Assembly: GCF_964355755.1 (NCBI RefSeq)
Contig: NC_092679.1
Location: forward strand, 14,190,932 to 14,254,931
Source: Antedon mediterranea
Taxonomy: Eukaryota > Echinodermata > Crinoidea > Comatulida > Antedonidae
DNA length: 64,000 nucleotides
Reading direction: 5' to 3'
Part shown: in pieces, positions 1 through 15,100 of the stretch
Layout of the letters: every line of letters begins with the position of its first letter
How positions within the stretch are numbered: position 1 is the first letter of the stretch
Translations under genes and position numbers: made by a program
Notes under the pieces: model-generated
What the model was told of the DNA's origin: nothing
Databases searched by the model: none
Seen by the model: only the letters and a program-made list of their open reading frames with translations

Positions 1-77
1 GTAAAGCTCATTTTGCCGATAGAAGAGCAATTTGAAGCTAACGCTGTGGTTAATTGGACAAAATTTTGTTGAATTAC

Positions 78-125
78 CTGGCGAATCCAGCTTGGTTACG
101 GAGGGAATATCTTGGTGATTATCTC
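78..125 (-). CDS. CRIM1: CRIM1 exon 12: 48-nt stalk micro-exon
   Basis: Between a strong acceptor (CTGTTCTTTTCTCCACAG) and donor GTAATT lies a 48-nt stretch that keeps the frame and reads RDNHQDIPSVTKLDSP (phase 1-1). It corresponds in position to the cysteine-free stalk between VWC6 and the transmembrane helix. The call rests on splice sites and frame only, as no conserved residues mark it. Confidence 0.65.
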
Positions 126-3100
126 CTGTGGAGAAAAGAACAGGTGTATAAAGAATGAGAAACTATTTCAGGTGATATGAGATTGTAAGAAGATTGTAAA
201 GCTTTAAACACTGTTGACTGTATACATGTAATATACACATGTTCACGAGACATGAGACTGAGCTTACAGTTAATTGTGTGTTAATGCTGTCTACATTATA
301 GCTAAATGTTTGTCAAGCTTTTACATTACAAAACTCTGAGAAATGAGACTAAGTAATGAAACATATTACTACATTAGACTGAACCATGAATCTGTGCCAA
401 GTGAATTTTAAAAGCTTGTTCCTCACTTTCTAACACAAATATAATATGTATTCTCTCTTGAATACTGTACAGGTACTACAAGTTCCCTAAACACAAAACT
501 GAAGTAAGTAAGTATATATCCTAGATATATTGTAGGTAGCGTATATGGGAAGGGACACAAATATAAATTGTTTTCATATACAGTAGAACCCCTCATCTAT
601 GACACACCTCTTCAGGTGACACTTTCCTGTTAAACAAACAAGAGGAAATAAGTTTATACCGTATACGGTATATAAAAACAACATTTATTCAACATTCAAC
701 AGTTTACATAGTTTATGGGTTAAGATACACAGAAGCCAAAGTGGCTTGTCTTTGTAGTCTCAAGCATAAACATAAAACATAGACGGACGCATTACATTAA
801 CAAAAAAATGACATTTTGAGACAGAAAAAGAAAAAAAATATTTATATATATATATATATTATGTATATTTTATTTTTTCCTATACAGTATTATATGTTTT
901 AACACTATGGCCACATAATTCAGGAGATATACTGTACTTATTAAAGGTTGGGTCTCAATTTCAAATCCCATTGACCACTTTAATAAACTCACTTTGTTGG
1001 CATGATGGGCAACACTGTCCAGGTAGTATGACTGTATCTACACATTGTAGATGCGGACACTCTGGTAGTCTACACACTGATATACCCTTTTGACAGACAC
1101 ACAGGGTACAGCTATCAGTGGTCCAATGTTGACCCTCAGAATATAAAGCCCCTCCATACTCACAGTTGACAACTGATTCTGTTAAACAATAAAACAAATA
1201 TTAATATCAATCAAATACCTTCATAGAGAATATCCAATACATTAAATAAAATGATACAACTATGGCAAAATAATATAAAATTGTTATGCGATTGTCATCA
1301 GTAACAGTAATTTCCACAGGCAAAAACCATGAAATATGTAAATGAAAATGAATACACCATTTTTATACAGTCAACTCTACAAAAACATTATTTGGCCCGC
1401 CAAAGTGACTGTTATTATTATATTATTATGTTATAAGACGAATATTATTATCGAATTTAGGATATTTTTGGGAAAAGTTTTTTTTTAGAGAGTTTTAGGT
1501 GTTATAGAGCTTCTGGTTTTTAGAGCCTCTTTTCTGGATTTTTGAAAAAAATGAAAAGCAATGGTATAGCCATAAAAGGATATTTAAGACTGACCTTCAA
1601 GACAGGATGGACAACACTGTCCTTTTCTCAATACAGGTGTTTTACAGTTAGCAGGTGGGCAGGTGTTTGAATAACAGGTTACTTCTCCACTCTCACATTT
1701 ACAGCTTGTACAATCATCCTTCTTCCACTTGAATCCATCTTCATATACTACTCCACCAGGCTGCACACATGGCATGTTCTCACCATCTCCAGAGCCATCT
1801 ACAACTGTGACAAAATTAGGCAAATTGTGAATATGAATTGTGCATGTGAATTAACTTCGTTTCTCTATTATACATTGGCGTAAAATATCAAATCATAGAA
1901 AGTCTATACACCACGGCAAAGCTTTTTCTTTATCCATAAATGTGTCCAAGGACATTGCTGGATCAGTATATTACTTTTCGTCCCACACCCACCTCGCTTT
2001 TTCCACTTTACAAACTGGCCAAATTCCAATACCCACACACCGAAGAAACCTACGAATACCTGAAAGTACTATTTTATTTTTTAGCCCACCCCTAAACTTC
2101 TCTAGCTCGATTACTGAAAACTGATTGAGAAACACATATTCCACCAGCTATCTGTTTGTCATTATGTATAATAATACAGATTTTAAACATTAAATCATTT
2201 TATGTTATACTTGCTTGTACTTAAGGAACAATAATCTTGGCCAAGGATTACCTGGGCAGTGTGGACAGCAATCATTATCATTAATGCTTGGATGAACACA
2301 AGGCAGAGGCGGGCAGTTTGCAGCAGAGCATAACACATGACCATCGTGACAAACACAATTTGTACACATATTTATATTCCACGTTTCCCCTTCCACATAA
2401 TAATGGCCATTTGATGAATGACATACTTTTAGGTTGATGTGCGCTATGTTGTTAGTTTCCGAATCTATAACAGAACAAAATTACCATTAAACAAAGCTTA
2501 ATTCCGTTTCCATTGAGGAATTACAAGTTACTTTAATATCCTCTAAAATATATTAAATGTTCAATATCATTTTAAAGTGGGTTGATTGTTGACTGAAGCA
2601 TATTATCTAGAAGTCTGATGGATGGGAACTATCTAATGATGACCTTCCTTGTGATGTTAAGAATATGGCTTAGAATTACCGAATGCACATTTTGTGCAAA
2701 AACTTACCTTTCTACTAATACTGTAGCCGAATGGTTAAAAAAAAAAATTAAAGGTTACTCAAACTTTAACAGTTTGAGTATTTATCTATCTTGTGGTTTC
2801 AAGTTTTTGGCTAATTATATTACCATTATATAGATATTGTAGGTGTGTTTGCTTATCATGTACAGTATGCCCAACCATTTTCAACCCTTCCTCCTTTTAT
2901 TTTTGATATTAATCTTACATTCCTATGTACATAATACAGTATCTATATTCTTCACATTTGCTTTTGTCACCAGAGTATACTAATAAAATATTATTATTCA
3001 GCTGGAAGTGTCAATTATCTCCTATTTTCTGAGGAATTTCATCTAATTGGTATCATGTTGTCCACTGGGATCTCCTTATGTTTTCATAAAATTTCAACAT

Positions 3101-6100
3101 AACAGGTTGATATAAAAAAATTACTGAGACCTGGCCAAATAATAAGATGGCACAGATATGAAAAACAAAATTACAAGATTTGATAACTTTGTTGTTTGTT
3201 TGTGTAAAATTCAATAATGCAATCAACCAGACCATGTAACTAAAAGCAGCAAAACCTTTAAATAAAGTTCATTCTTAGGTAGGTACAGTAGTAGGTAAAT
3301 TATATAGAGGGCAGCTCATACCTGGGCAGGTAGGACAGCATTCACCAGCTCTAATGACGGGTTTTCCACAAGCGGGAGAAGAACATGTTATAAGTGAACA
3401 CATCTCCTGCCCACTGTGACAGTAGCATTCTCGGCATCCATCATGCCAACTCTCACTGTCCTCATAATGTTTTCCACTGGATGATTGACAGGAACCAAGA
3501 CTCACAAGAACTGTCTCTTTCTTTGATGATTCTGACATAACAAATAATGAAAACAAAAAGCATGCAAGTTTAAACATTATGTATTGTAGTGAAATTACAA
3601 AGGACTTTGCAAAGGTTCTGAACAGACCTAAATTATGATTTTTGTAGTCATGTACTAAAGTAAGCTAAAATTATTTTCTTCAAGTAAAACTATCTTAATA
3701 GAAGTGAGTTATGTAGCACACTACTGTTTTGTACATTGCATCTATAGTGATCCATCACTGGGTATTTACAGAATATCCATATGGTGGGCTGGACATGATG
3801 ACTGTGGAAATACAGTACAGAGAATAGGATGAATATTTGTATTATTTATATGGAAAATACATTCTACGTTGTCTGCACCCTTTGCATCTTTCTGAATTAC
3901 CTGAACATCTGCATATATTGCATCCACGGTCATTCTTCTTGAATCCATTGGTACACTGCAGATCACAATCCATCATTTCTTTGCATCGTTTACATTTACA
4001 TCTCGGACATCCCCACCGGTCTTCCTGGAAGCCATAAATACAGTACTTGGAGCAGCTGTGGTCTGTTGGACATTTGCTAGCATCTGTTGCACAATGACAT
4101 TGAGGGCAGCCGTTATCATCCTTACTGAATCCGAAAGGACAAAATAGACTACAGTTGAATTTAGGGCATTGTACTGGCGGTTTGGTTATCACATCAGGTT
4201 CTGAAATAGGAACATAATATTTATTATTTTATAGTCCCAGATAACATTTTTCTAACACTTTCTGCCATTTTGTAGATATCCTGTCACTGGGAGCAGAAAA
4301 CATTGTACTGTAAATGGTGTCAAATGGTCAACCTGGTGCGCAAACAGTTTCTTTACCTAGTGTAAATGGAAGGAGGGACTCTGTGTATTCTGGAGTTTAT
4401 AGTGTAAAAAAGTGTACTAGAGTGAACATGCTTTGGATAAAATGGATCAGGATGTTCTAGGCTGTAGATTGGATGAAATTAACACTACATGTACAACTTC
4501 CATTATGTTATTAAAAAGTTCATCTTCCCCTGTAAAATTTGCGTATACAATACTTGAATTTACACAATTAGGCTTTCAATCAATCAAAATAAATAGTATT
4601 TCTGTTGTGTTCAGACGAAAATGAATTACATGTGTAAACTACAAAATTTACTCAGCAAGGTATATTTCATGCTTGAGTACCCCAGTCAAAATTGTACTGC
4701 GATATTATTCCCGTTATCCCATGTGCAGCGGTGAGGCTAAACATCCGTTGTCGATGAATTACAGTAGGCATAGCCTGTTTTATCCCAACATTATAAAACA
4801 AGAAAAAAAACTCACTAAAATAGCAAGTTATAAATGATCGCTCCCTGTGATGTCACAGAATAACATGATGTGTATATACTGTAAATACTTCACTTTTACA
4901 AGACGCAAGTTAACTACCTAATCTACTTGCTAGATCTCACTCAGGTGTACAAGGTCAAAGGGTAAGCGATGTCTAAGCATAGCAAAGGTGTTAATGAGGC
5001 AGGGGTGATACCAAACCGCAAGTCATGTTTAGTAGTTTTGTTTATTACATCTAGGTGCAATTGATGAATGTTTTGAACATGTTTATCTAGAAATGTTTGA
5101 CTGCATGCATGGGGTTAAGCATCGACCATTCACCTTCCTCTTCAACTAGAGGCTTAAAAGAAACATAATCTTACTCTACAATGTCAGTCAATATCATTTT
5201 TTTTTTATAGGGCCTAAAGAATTTTAATCTCTAGTTTCTCCATGTTTCTTTTTTCCATTATATTATTATTAAATCTAATTACTGATATTGTACAGTCTAG
5301 TTTATTTCAATTCCAAAACAAGTTTGCCATAAAACTTTAAACTAGGCTTCCATATTTACTTAACTGGATAACCCTTAACATTTATTTCAAGGATTATTCG
5401 TTTTTTTCTATTCTTTAAAATCTATTGTGAAAATTAAATTTTTCTTAAAAGCAGACATTGTGTGCCAGCTCAAGGATCTCAATTGTCTTTTCTGTATACT
5501 GTCCTCAATAGATTACATTTGAATCATTGATGAAATACTGTATTGTTATCTTTACAACACACACTTTAAATTGTTTTCATCACCTTTCTTTCTTTCCATC
5601 AGTAAAGCAACACATGATTAGACATTACACTTTTAATGAGTTTCATTATTAACACAATTAAATGACAAACCAAGCTTAGCAGGTAAGTACTTGGAAAGAT
5701 TATCAACCACTCTTGACGTTGATTGATTCCTATCTATCAACCAACATGTCTGCAAAGACTTTAAAGGTAAATATCTTCAGATAAGGGTAATAGAGTAGTT
5801 TATTGTTATATAGCAGTTGACAATAAATTCTAGAAGTTAGTTAAGTAAACTGTAGGAGTGCCAATCAAACTGAAAGATGATGGTTAGTAATTATAACAGT
5901 AAACTCTTTCTATATTCTATATTCAAAAAGACCCTACCCAGTACCAGGTTGATATAGTATTGAGAAAAACATATTAACCATACCTATCAGGAGAGGTCCA
6001 GGGGCCGGAAAGCGTTCACATTTAGAAAGCTTAAATTGTTGATTCTGTATCTATTTTACAGATTTATATATGTTGATACTTCCCCCTGCTTTCAGTAAGA

Positions 6101-9100
6101 TTGATGTTTTTTTTTTTTTATTTAGAAAACATAGATTTACAAATCCATACATAAATCTAACATTTTCCAGATAAGGGTATCAGTAGTTTATTGTTGTATA
6201 GCAATGGATATAAATTCTTAAAAGTTAGTAAACTGTACAAGTGCCAATCAAATTAGTGATAGAAAGTCTCTTAAATCCAACTGTTATGATCGACATTCAT
6301 GATACAGTTGATCTGCCCAGGTGCCAGTTCATTAGTCGGATCATGAAGGTTTTGTTTCCAGGATTTGTATTCATACACAGTGAGAGTAGATATACAGATT
6401 ACAATTTGAAGCCCACCTTACGTTTAAACAATGACCTACAAAATCAACTTTAAAATTTCGTAATTGCCTTAGTATAATCACAACCCTCTCCTTCCCCACT
6501 AATTTAGACTAGATGTAGACACCATGTGCTTGAACAATTTATGCTTTTAAAGTATATTTTGGATAAAATCAATTTCTTATCCTATTTATTATTACTACCA
6601 TTGGCAGCCAATTAAATTTTTAAAGATTTGAATGAGTTTTATAAACTTGTGTATGGTTGAGGTGCAATTGAAATTGTAGCAGAATTTGTGTATAAATAAA
6701 ATTGTAATACTTCCAAATAGAGATTTAATTATTTTTGATACTAATTTTTCATATGTTTTGTCAGAGAATTTTTACATGCATTTTTTTTTGGTCTTGGAAT
6801 GAAAAAGATATTTCATTGATACTAGCATAATTGAATTGAAAATATTTATAATCTATAATCAATAAGTAAATAACCATAATTACCATCACAAACTGGACAA
6901 CAGATTCCAGGTACCTTGGTGGCGTTCTTGCATGTTACTGCGCAAGATGCTCCATTACATCGTGACTTGCCATCCACACATCGGCAAGTCGTACAATCAT
7001 CATGATCCCATTCATCACCGTGCTCGTACATATTCCCGCCAATTACGCATAATGCTTTCATAATTGGTGGTGCACTCGAGTCTTGACATCCAGGAATGGG
7101 CATGCAACGGGAAACGCCATTCCAGCACTCACACATACGACAAATTTCGGGATGCCACATTTCACCGTGGTCGTATGAAATTTCTTTGTATACACATCCA
7201 TCCTTCACATGTTCTAATACAGAATAAAAAAAACAATTACTTATTAATTTAATGTGATTTTTGTAATGTATTCTTTAAAGTAAAATGCAAAGACATTATT
7301 AGGTGATTTATCATTTGGTTTGTTTCGGCCTAAAAATATTCATAAAGGTTTTTGTTTATTATGATATCTGTTTTTCATTTTATTCAATTCTTTAAAATTT
7401 TATTCCGTTTCAATTTACTATATTATATTATACTACTATTACTACTTTTTGACATGTACCACTGTACTTAAAAAATATTCTCCACTTTTTAACACATAAA
7501 CGATTTATAATAAAGCATACCACTTTGCTTATTTCGTTTTCTTAAGCTAGCTTTAAATGTAACAAAATCTAGAAGAAAATGTAATACACACTAAATCAAC
7601 AGGCTCATCTTTCACAAAGCGAGCACCATTTACTGGCCTTTTTGTTGAGATTGCGTGCAGCCGATTTAAGATCATATACATTAAATTGTAAACATATCCA
7701 AAAGATATTGTTTGTATCATGAAAGGAGAACAATTTCAAAATTCCCCAAAGACCAGTAAATGTAGAAAACGTTAACTCCATCAAAATTTGTTCTTTTATT
7801 CACAGTGCTACAAAGGTGTAAAAACTATACACATGTTTGAGTTTACCAAAGATTGCAAAACATGGTTTTAGTAGCAAACTATTTGAATACTGGACACCCT
7901 TGGGCTGGCCTTATTTATTTATGTAATATTTAACATATTAAACAAAATTAAACATGTTGTACCTTCAGTAAGGGTATGATTTCCGCAGTATTATTTTTTT
8001 AAGAAGGCAACATGGAATAGTTATGACTTGCAAGCCTACGAACAAACACAATTGCTACACTCAAACAAAAAAATGTTTTCTGTAGGCCACCAAGGGCGCA
8101 AAGGTAGACTATCCGGTTCTTACTGTAGGAATAGCTAGTGAAGCCTATCTTTGCACATGGCAGCCTACTAACCAATCATGTCTTGATAATAGCAGGTTAA
8201 TGAGACAGGTACAGTAGGCCAATAAATTTAGTTTTGACGTGTCAATCACATCTCTAAATAGTTGCTGATAAACCTAAAACTTAATTATGTCAATCAATCA
8301 TTAAACCAATCATGTTTGTACTGTAACCCACTGCTTCCAGAAGCAATTTAGGCACCTTTGGCAACATGCCCCATGAAATACATGCGTCCTAACTATTATG
8401 CTATTGCATTGTATTGTAAATGGTATGAAGGGTGAATGTATTGCGTTGTATTTTCGTTCATTTATTTACTACATGAAAACATTTTTGTAATATATTTGTA
8501 AATTTATATTTTAAGTTAGGGTGCCACAGATTAAAAGCTTTGCTTGCTTGTGGTTACCCTGTTTTTCACACTTTAATGTACTTAATTTTTTTATTTATAT
8601 TTTTATGAATGTTGTGTGAAAAATAAAAAGAATCAATCAAAAAAAAAAAAAATCAAAAGTACTCTGCATCATTATCTGTTACCATACTCATCTGTGTAGA
8701 CATTTCATATACTATTACTAGTTGCTTCCATGACTGTTATTCGTTTGATGGTTTGTCAATTTCTGTAGGTGATCCTCTCTACCGGAAGTGGATCACCTAG
8801 TTGGTTTGATATATCAGCTTTCTAAGTTTATTCAGGTATTACCATAACAATATCTCAGAATGTTTAACTTCCGGTATAATTAAGTATTGCAAGTAGTAAT
8901 TGATGTTTTTGTTTATTCTACATAGCCATTATTTAGAAATACTTACGACTGATACACTTGTAAACTGGACAGCAATTTTCAGGATCACTTAGCCCCTCAG
9001 CTATTAACCTCAACTCATAGTCAGGATCACAAGTTGGAGTAACACACAACTCCAACGCACATTCACAACTACAGAAAACAAATATGGTTATTATGATAAT

Positions 9101-12100
9101 AGGGTGTGTGGATAAAAAATTAAAAATGAATATGAAAAATACAAGCTAGGACCAAAACTAGAATATGTATGAGGTGAGCCCAAAAGTGCAATTCTGTGAC
9201 ATTCAGGGCATTTCTAACTTTGGAGCTGTAGTAGTTCCAGACCTCGCTTGGAAAAATTAAATCTTTATCTACATATAAAATCTACACCTACACATGAAAA
9301 AGATTGTTCTAATTGACCGTACAGGTCTATTTCTATTTCATTACTGCTTGGCTATAGCCAAAAGTGTGCTTACCTGTTTGGTAGGCGGCAACAGCCATCA
9401 TCTGATGTGCCACCAGAGACATATCGGGAATTCACAGGACACAGGCTTGGTAAACTTGGTGGGCATTCAACATTACTGCAATCTGAAGAGGGGGCTAAAT
9501 ATGGTAAAAAAAGAGTGCAAAGAAATGGTATGAAGGGTGAAATGAAATGACCATTGTGAACATGCAAATTAGTAGGCCTATAATGTACAATGGAATGATG
9601 TTTTATTGAAATGATTTTTGACACATCTAGTATTGGGTGCTTATTAGATCTAAGAAAAAGCAAATAGGTTTAATGGAAGGTCTACAAAAATAAAATTGTG
9701 TAAAAGAAATTATCTTGTTTTTTGTCTCTTTTTAGTATAAACTTAGCTTCACACTACACATACTGTACATAGGCCTATATAAATGTTGAGAATGTTTAAA
9801 TTTTGATGTACAATTTACTTTAGTGAGGGCCAACATTACACATTGACATTTTGATTCCGCAAACAAATTTGCAACTAAATGAATTGTCAATGAATGTTGT
9901 TAATCATCTAGGCAATAATAAAAGATATTTAAAACAATTCCAATTGAACAGATCTTGTGCATAGATATTGATATTATTGTACAGTTCAACAGTGTCCAGA
10001 AAAATGACTTTTTATGCCACAGCCCCCTCTTTTGTTGATATCAAATTTATGATAAACACTTCAAAGTGCATTCATATTTTTAGTAAATTTTCCAAAACAA
10101 AATTTATAACAAAATTCAAATCAATGTTAGTAAGATGAACGTGACATAAAGTGAAGAAAAGTGAGGTAAACAAGTTATCAAAAACAACAGACAACCAGCA
10201 ACAAGTTATAGAATAATAAAAATGCAGATTGCAAATGATATAATATTAACATAACACAACAACTTTGATGAAACTACGTGACAAGCATGATTGTGATTTA
10301 ATTTCTAAATTCATTTACGTGACAAAATATTTTATTTGCATACTTCTTATAATAATAGGCTGGCCTCTACAAGGTTGTTTGTTATTCTCCCTCAATCTAA
10401 ATCATTTCAGTAATGTTGATTGAGATGATTTCAGAACACAGACACACAGATACTGTACATTATTTGTATACAAATGAACTTGGCCAGTTCATAAACTGGT
10501 AAGTAAAATTTCCAACGTAAACCATGTCACAAGCTCTTTATAATGTATTTAACTATACAACAACATGTTGACTTCTGTAAAATTGTTTATGGTTGGAAAC
10601 TGTGTGCATTTCACTAAACATGGTTGTAGTACCAAGGAGATATATAATAAATAATGTATACCATTACCACCATGACAGTATACAAATACTCACCTATGGC
10701 TTGACACTGATAATTATCGCAACAAGTACCAGGTCTTCCGTCCCCTGCTGAAATGAGTACCTTCTCATATCCTCCTGCACATAGGATGTCATTGCACATG
10801 CTTGGATCACAGCGACAGGTAGGGGTTGCCGCACAGCATTCAGTCGGGCTATACGGTGATATTACAGTGACATTGACACTGTCATTCGGACATTGTATAT
10901 CCACAACCACACACTTTATGTTAGTACAATCTGTAGGTACATCTCCTGTAAACAAATAATACATAAATTAATGAATGTATACATTTTAATTGGGAAAAGA
11001 AACTTGAATCTGAGTTTGATGTAATAAATAATAATATTTAAAACTTATTATATACTGGGAAAAAAAATAAAATTTGAGTTTGTTGCAAACATCAAATTAA
11101 AGACATATAATATAGTAGGCCTATACACTGTACATATATTGTAAAGATGTATTGGACACCTCCATCTCATCACATTTATATACATCTTGCCATCAAACCT
11201 TTTGGCCTTTTGCAGCTATATCCATACTGTATAACAAGTAAATACACAAACAATAAGTTAGACAAATTAATTGAAATGTTACATGTTACCTATTTTATGT
11301 TTGAACCAATATAAGTTATATTTCCTATGTTGACATTATATAAATATTAATCTATTTTTATCCAACAAATTATCATATCATAAATATGATAATTTGTATT
11401 AAATTACGAAGTTCAACTTTAGCAAGAATATTAGATAAACCAACAAGCATGAGTTCAAGTGAAGTTTGAATAAACATATTCTGAATGTAAATAATAAAGC
11501 AGCAACATTATTTAAATATCACACAGTACATTTTGCTTTGGCTCAGGTATTTTGATTTTTGGGAAATTTTTAACATTTAAATGTTCTTTGTTTTTTTGTA
11601 TGTTGTTTTTTGTTTCTTCTTATGGTTTTAAAATATTAAAATATATTCCTAGAGTATATATGCAGCCTACTAAACATTGTATAAAGAAAAAATTGAACTA
11701 TTTAGTATTTTGTACAGTATGTTTTTGTTAGGAGAAGTTTTGCGAATATTGACTGCAAAACCAAACCAAACACCACCATAAATATCGCATATTTTTCAGT
11801 GAACACCTCAGTTTAGTTGTGTTTAAACCATTTTTAAGCACCCGGAACATGCTGCTGGCGGCAGAAAACTAGAACATCCTCAATCTAGTTAGCCGAACTA
11901 GATTAAACTGAATGGTACCGAATAACAATTTAATTTTTTGCGTGAACATAGTACGATTTGCATAGAATTATTATAAGATCCTTATTTTATATCTGAAGGG
12001 CCACCACACAGTACTGAAGAACCAGGTCAACTCCGCTAAATCTAGATAGACAGCCATTACAATCTTGTTAAGGAATGATTAATTACCCAGTTTTCCTGGT

Positions 12101-15100
12101 TCCATAATCCCACCCTTTGTTGGATCCAGAAGATGTCCCCTGAATATCTGGTATTTACTTCATATGATGATACATATTGCAACTTGTTGACCTTGGAATG
12201 CGAATAATGCTACCATGCCTCTCATCAGTGTATCTAACCCAAAAAAATGTCCCTTGTGACTAGCTTTAGGATCAAGTTAGTTTATAATTGACAATTACTC
12301 TTTTAACAACTCATTTTGACACTTGCTATTCAGGAGCTTGTCAGAAATCAACAAATTACTAATGAGGTTACCAAAGTTGTTTAGAGGCACTTTAAGTTAT
12401 ATATATAACTCTGTTCCATGCATACCCGATTAAAATCATAAATATTATAGTTGCATCAGCATCATATACAAACACGATTTAAGTCGGATGTGTAACCGGT
12501 AATTTTTTTTACAAACACAGAACAAGGTAAACCACACTGTAATAACTGCAATTTAACTCGGATAGAAAAAATAACAGTACAGTTTTATCCTTATGTAGGT
12601 TTTTTTTTGCATTATACTAAATGATTGTATTTGTGAACAGTTTCCAACCTATTGAATACCTAACATAGTATTCTAACATGTTTATATTTGAAGATAAAAA
12701 TAGAATTGAAATATGTTTTTTTACCCCTTCAAAATCACTTGTCACTCAAAATTCAATCTACAGTTTATTATTTCTACCAGACTTGGTTTTTGGAAGACAT
12801 TTACAGTGTCTAATCCTAGTTATCAATACAATATGATAAGCAATAGTTTAGTTGATGATAAATCATATGGAACTTATGATAGGGCAGCTATGGTGTGACC
12901 TGAATGTCCTGAGGCTACTGTAGCTTTCTAGCCAAAACAGTACATTCCAATCTGTTATATAAAGGTCAGATTCAAGCCAGCATTCCAATGTGAACAGGGC
13001 ACTGTTCAACCATTACAACTGTACATGATGTATTAATGTATGTGAACAGGGCACTGTTCAACCATTACAACTGTACATGATGTATTAATATATGTTTTTT
13101 GGGGGGATTTTCTGTAAATAATAATTATAAAAAACTATTTTTCATAAGAACATTTTTAAAATTGCACAAACAATATAAAATATACAAAGAATTTTAGGCC
13201 ATTAATACATTTTAGAAAGTTATTTGATAATATGGATAATACATTACCTTATAAAAAGTGTTGAAAGATCTATGAGGCATACATGCATTTTTCTGTATGT
13301 TATAATCTAATTAGTGCACATAATGTTACCTAATCGAGTACATCATCAAATAAAATTTGTGTCTGCTGGCTTATGATGAGGGATAAATGGCTACTGGCAG
13401 TTTATGGTGAGGGATGATGATGGTTGCTACTGGCAACTGATGGAGAATGATGATGGATAAATGGCTAATTGCACTTGGTGAGAGATAATAAAGGATGGAT
13501 ATTTACTGGCAATGGGCGACAGATGATAAACGATAAATGTGGCCATTATTTTTATCTTAATTATGTCTCTTTTCACCACACATTGTTGTTTTACTGTTCC
13601 ATGTGTCAAAATGTGCATGTGAAAAAGGTGCAAAATTAATGTATTTAAAGAACAGATAGTGCAAATTGTACAAATCAGGCCTTGCTGGTAAATATTTTGA
13701 ACATTTTAATAGCTGGTTTCCAGAATTACCACTTAAATTGAAGGTGTGTATAGCAAACTTTAGCTTCTGTGATGTCCCAAGATAAGTCATTCCAATGAGT
13801 TTTTAATGGCTATTCCTCTGGACATGGCTTCAGAGGGAGTTGGTCTGCAAATTTGTAGGGTACACAATTGTGATGATGAGAATTCTATGCAAATCATACT
13901 ACTTTTACTTTAAAATGTTAATTGTTATTCAGTGCTGTTCAGATTTTGTGAACTTCTCTGGTGCCAGCAGCATGTTGTACCACCAGGTGCTTAAAAATAG
14001 CATAAACACAGCCTTGATATGACTGTCTCTGACAGTGGAAGGGGCTCATGAAGCAGCCTATAAATACCTGCATGTTGTAGCCAAAACAAAGATCAACTAC
14101 AGCAGTATTTTTGCTATTTGCTCCCAGCTGTTACAACTTTCACCCAGACTAGTTATTTATTACTATTCCTTAATAGGTATCCCATCTATAAACTGTACAA
14201 GGTCACATATTACTGTAAATACCCATGTTCAACATGCAATACTACACACATACACAATTTCTCCACAATTTATCAATTCAGTAATTTAAGGAAAAATGAT
14301 GCAAATAATAATTTATAGCTAGTGAAGCTGGTATAAAAAAAAAGAAACTGAATGCTCATAAATAAATTTATATAAATGTAGGGCAAACAATTCTTAGTTT
14401 AATTTGATAAACATCTTTTTTTTTGTAACAATATTGGTGGATACTTGAAAGACTACTGACTGTAATGTTTTTATTAGCAACAATACAATATGACTTTATA
14501 ACTTTAATTTTCAAAACATCAAATACCAACTATATTGACAAATACATTTTGTTGATATTGTGGCGCAAAGCTAGCATCTTCTTCTTTACTGCGGGTAGCC
14601 TATCCAGTTCCTAAAGGAACTGATCATTTAGGGCCCTCGATAAAACATACATACAGTAAAACACATAAAATATTGAATATTCAAATGACATAAAATAGAC
14701 CTAAAAATTTACAATGGTTATAAAATTCATATAAAAGTTAAAATCGTTGACAGATAAAATATATATATATATAATATTAGCAATATTAGCATCCATTGGC
14801 TGGAGCTTTATTTGCTTTTAAAGATGAAAATTCTTGATTGGCCACACTCAAGTTTTTATTTTTATCAGAAAATATATTTTTTACCCCCAATAAACTTGCC
14901 GCATCCTTTCCCCAACTTCCGAATAAAAATATCTACCAATTAGAATAAGCTAAATTGGCCCTTTGAAAGCAGGGAGATACACAACCCATTCCCGCTAGGT
15001 AAGTTTTTTACCTCAAATAATATCTGTGTGGAGAAGAGTCACCAAATTTACTTATTGTTAAATCTTGGTTAACCTGTTCAAGTCCAATCCTTTTAAAACA

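Noticed and set aside
961-992. CRIM1 ending at the stop near 961
   Set aside because: A strong GTGAGT donor precedes it and the transmembrane part of the protein would be missing.
10753-10959. Plus-strand open frame opposite CRIM1 exon 3
   Set aside because: Shadow of the minus-strand coding exon.
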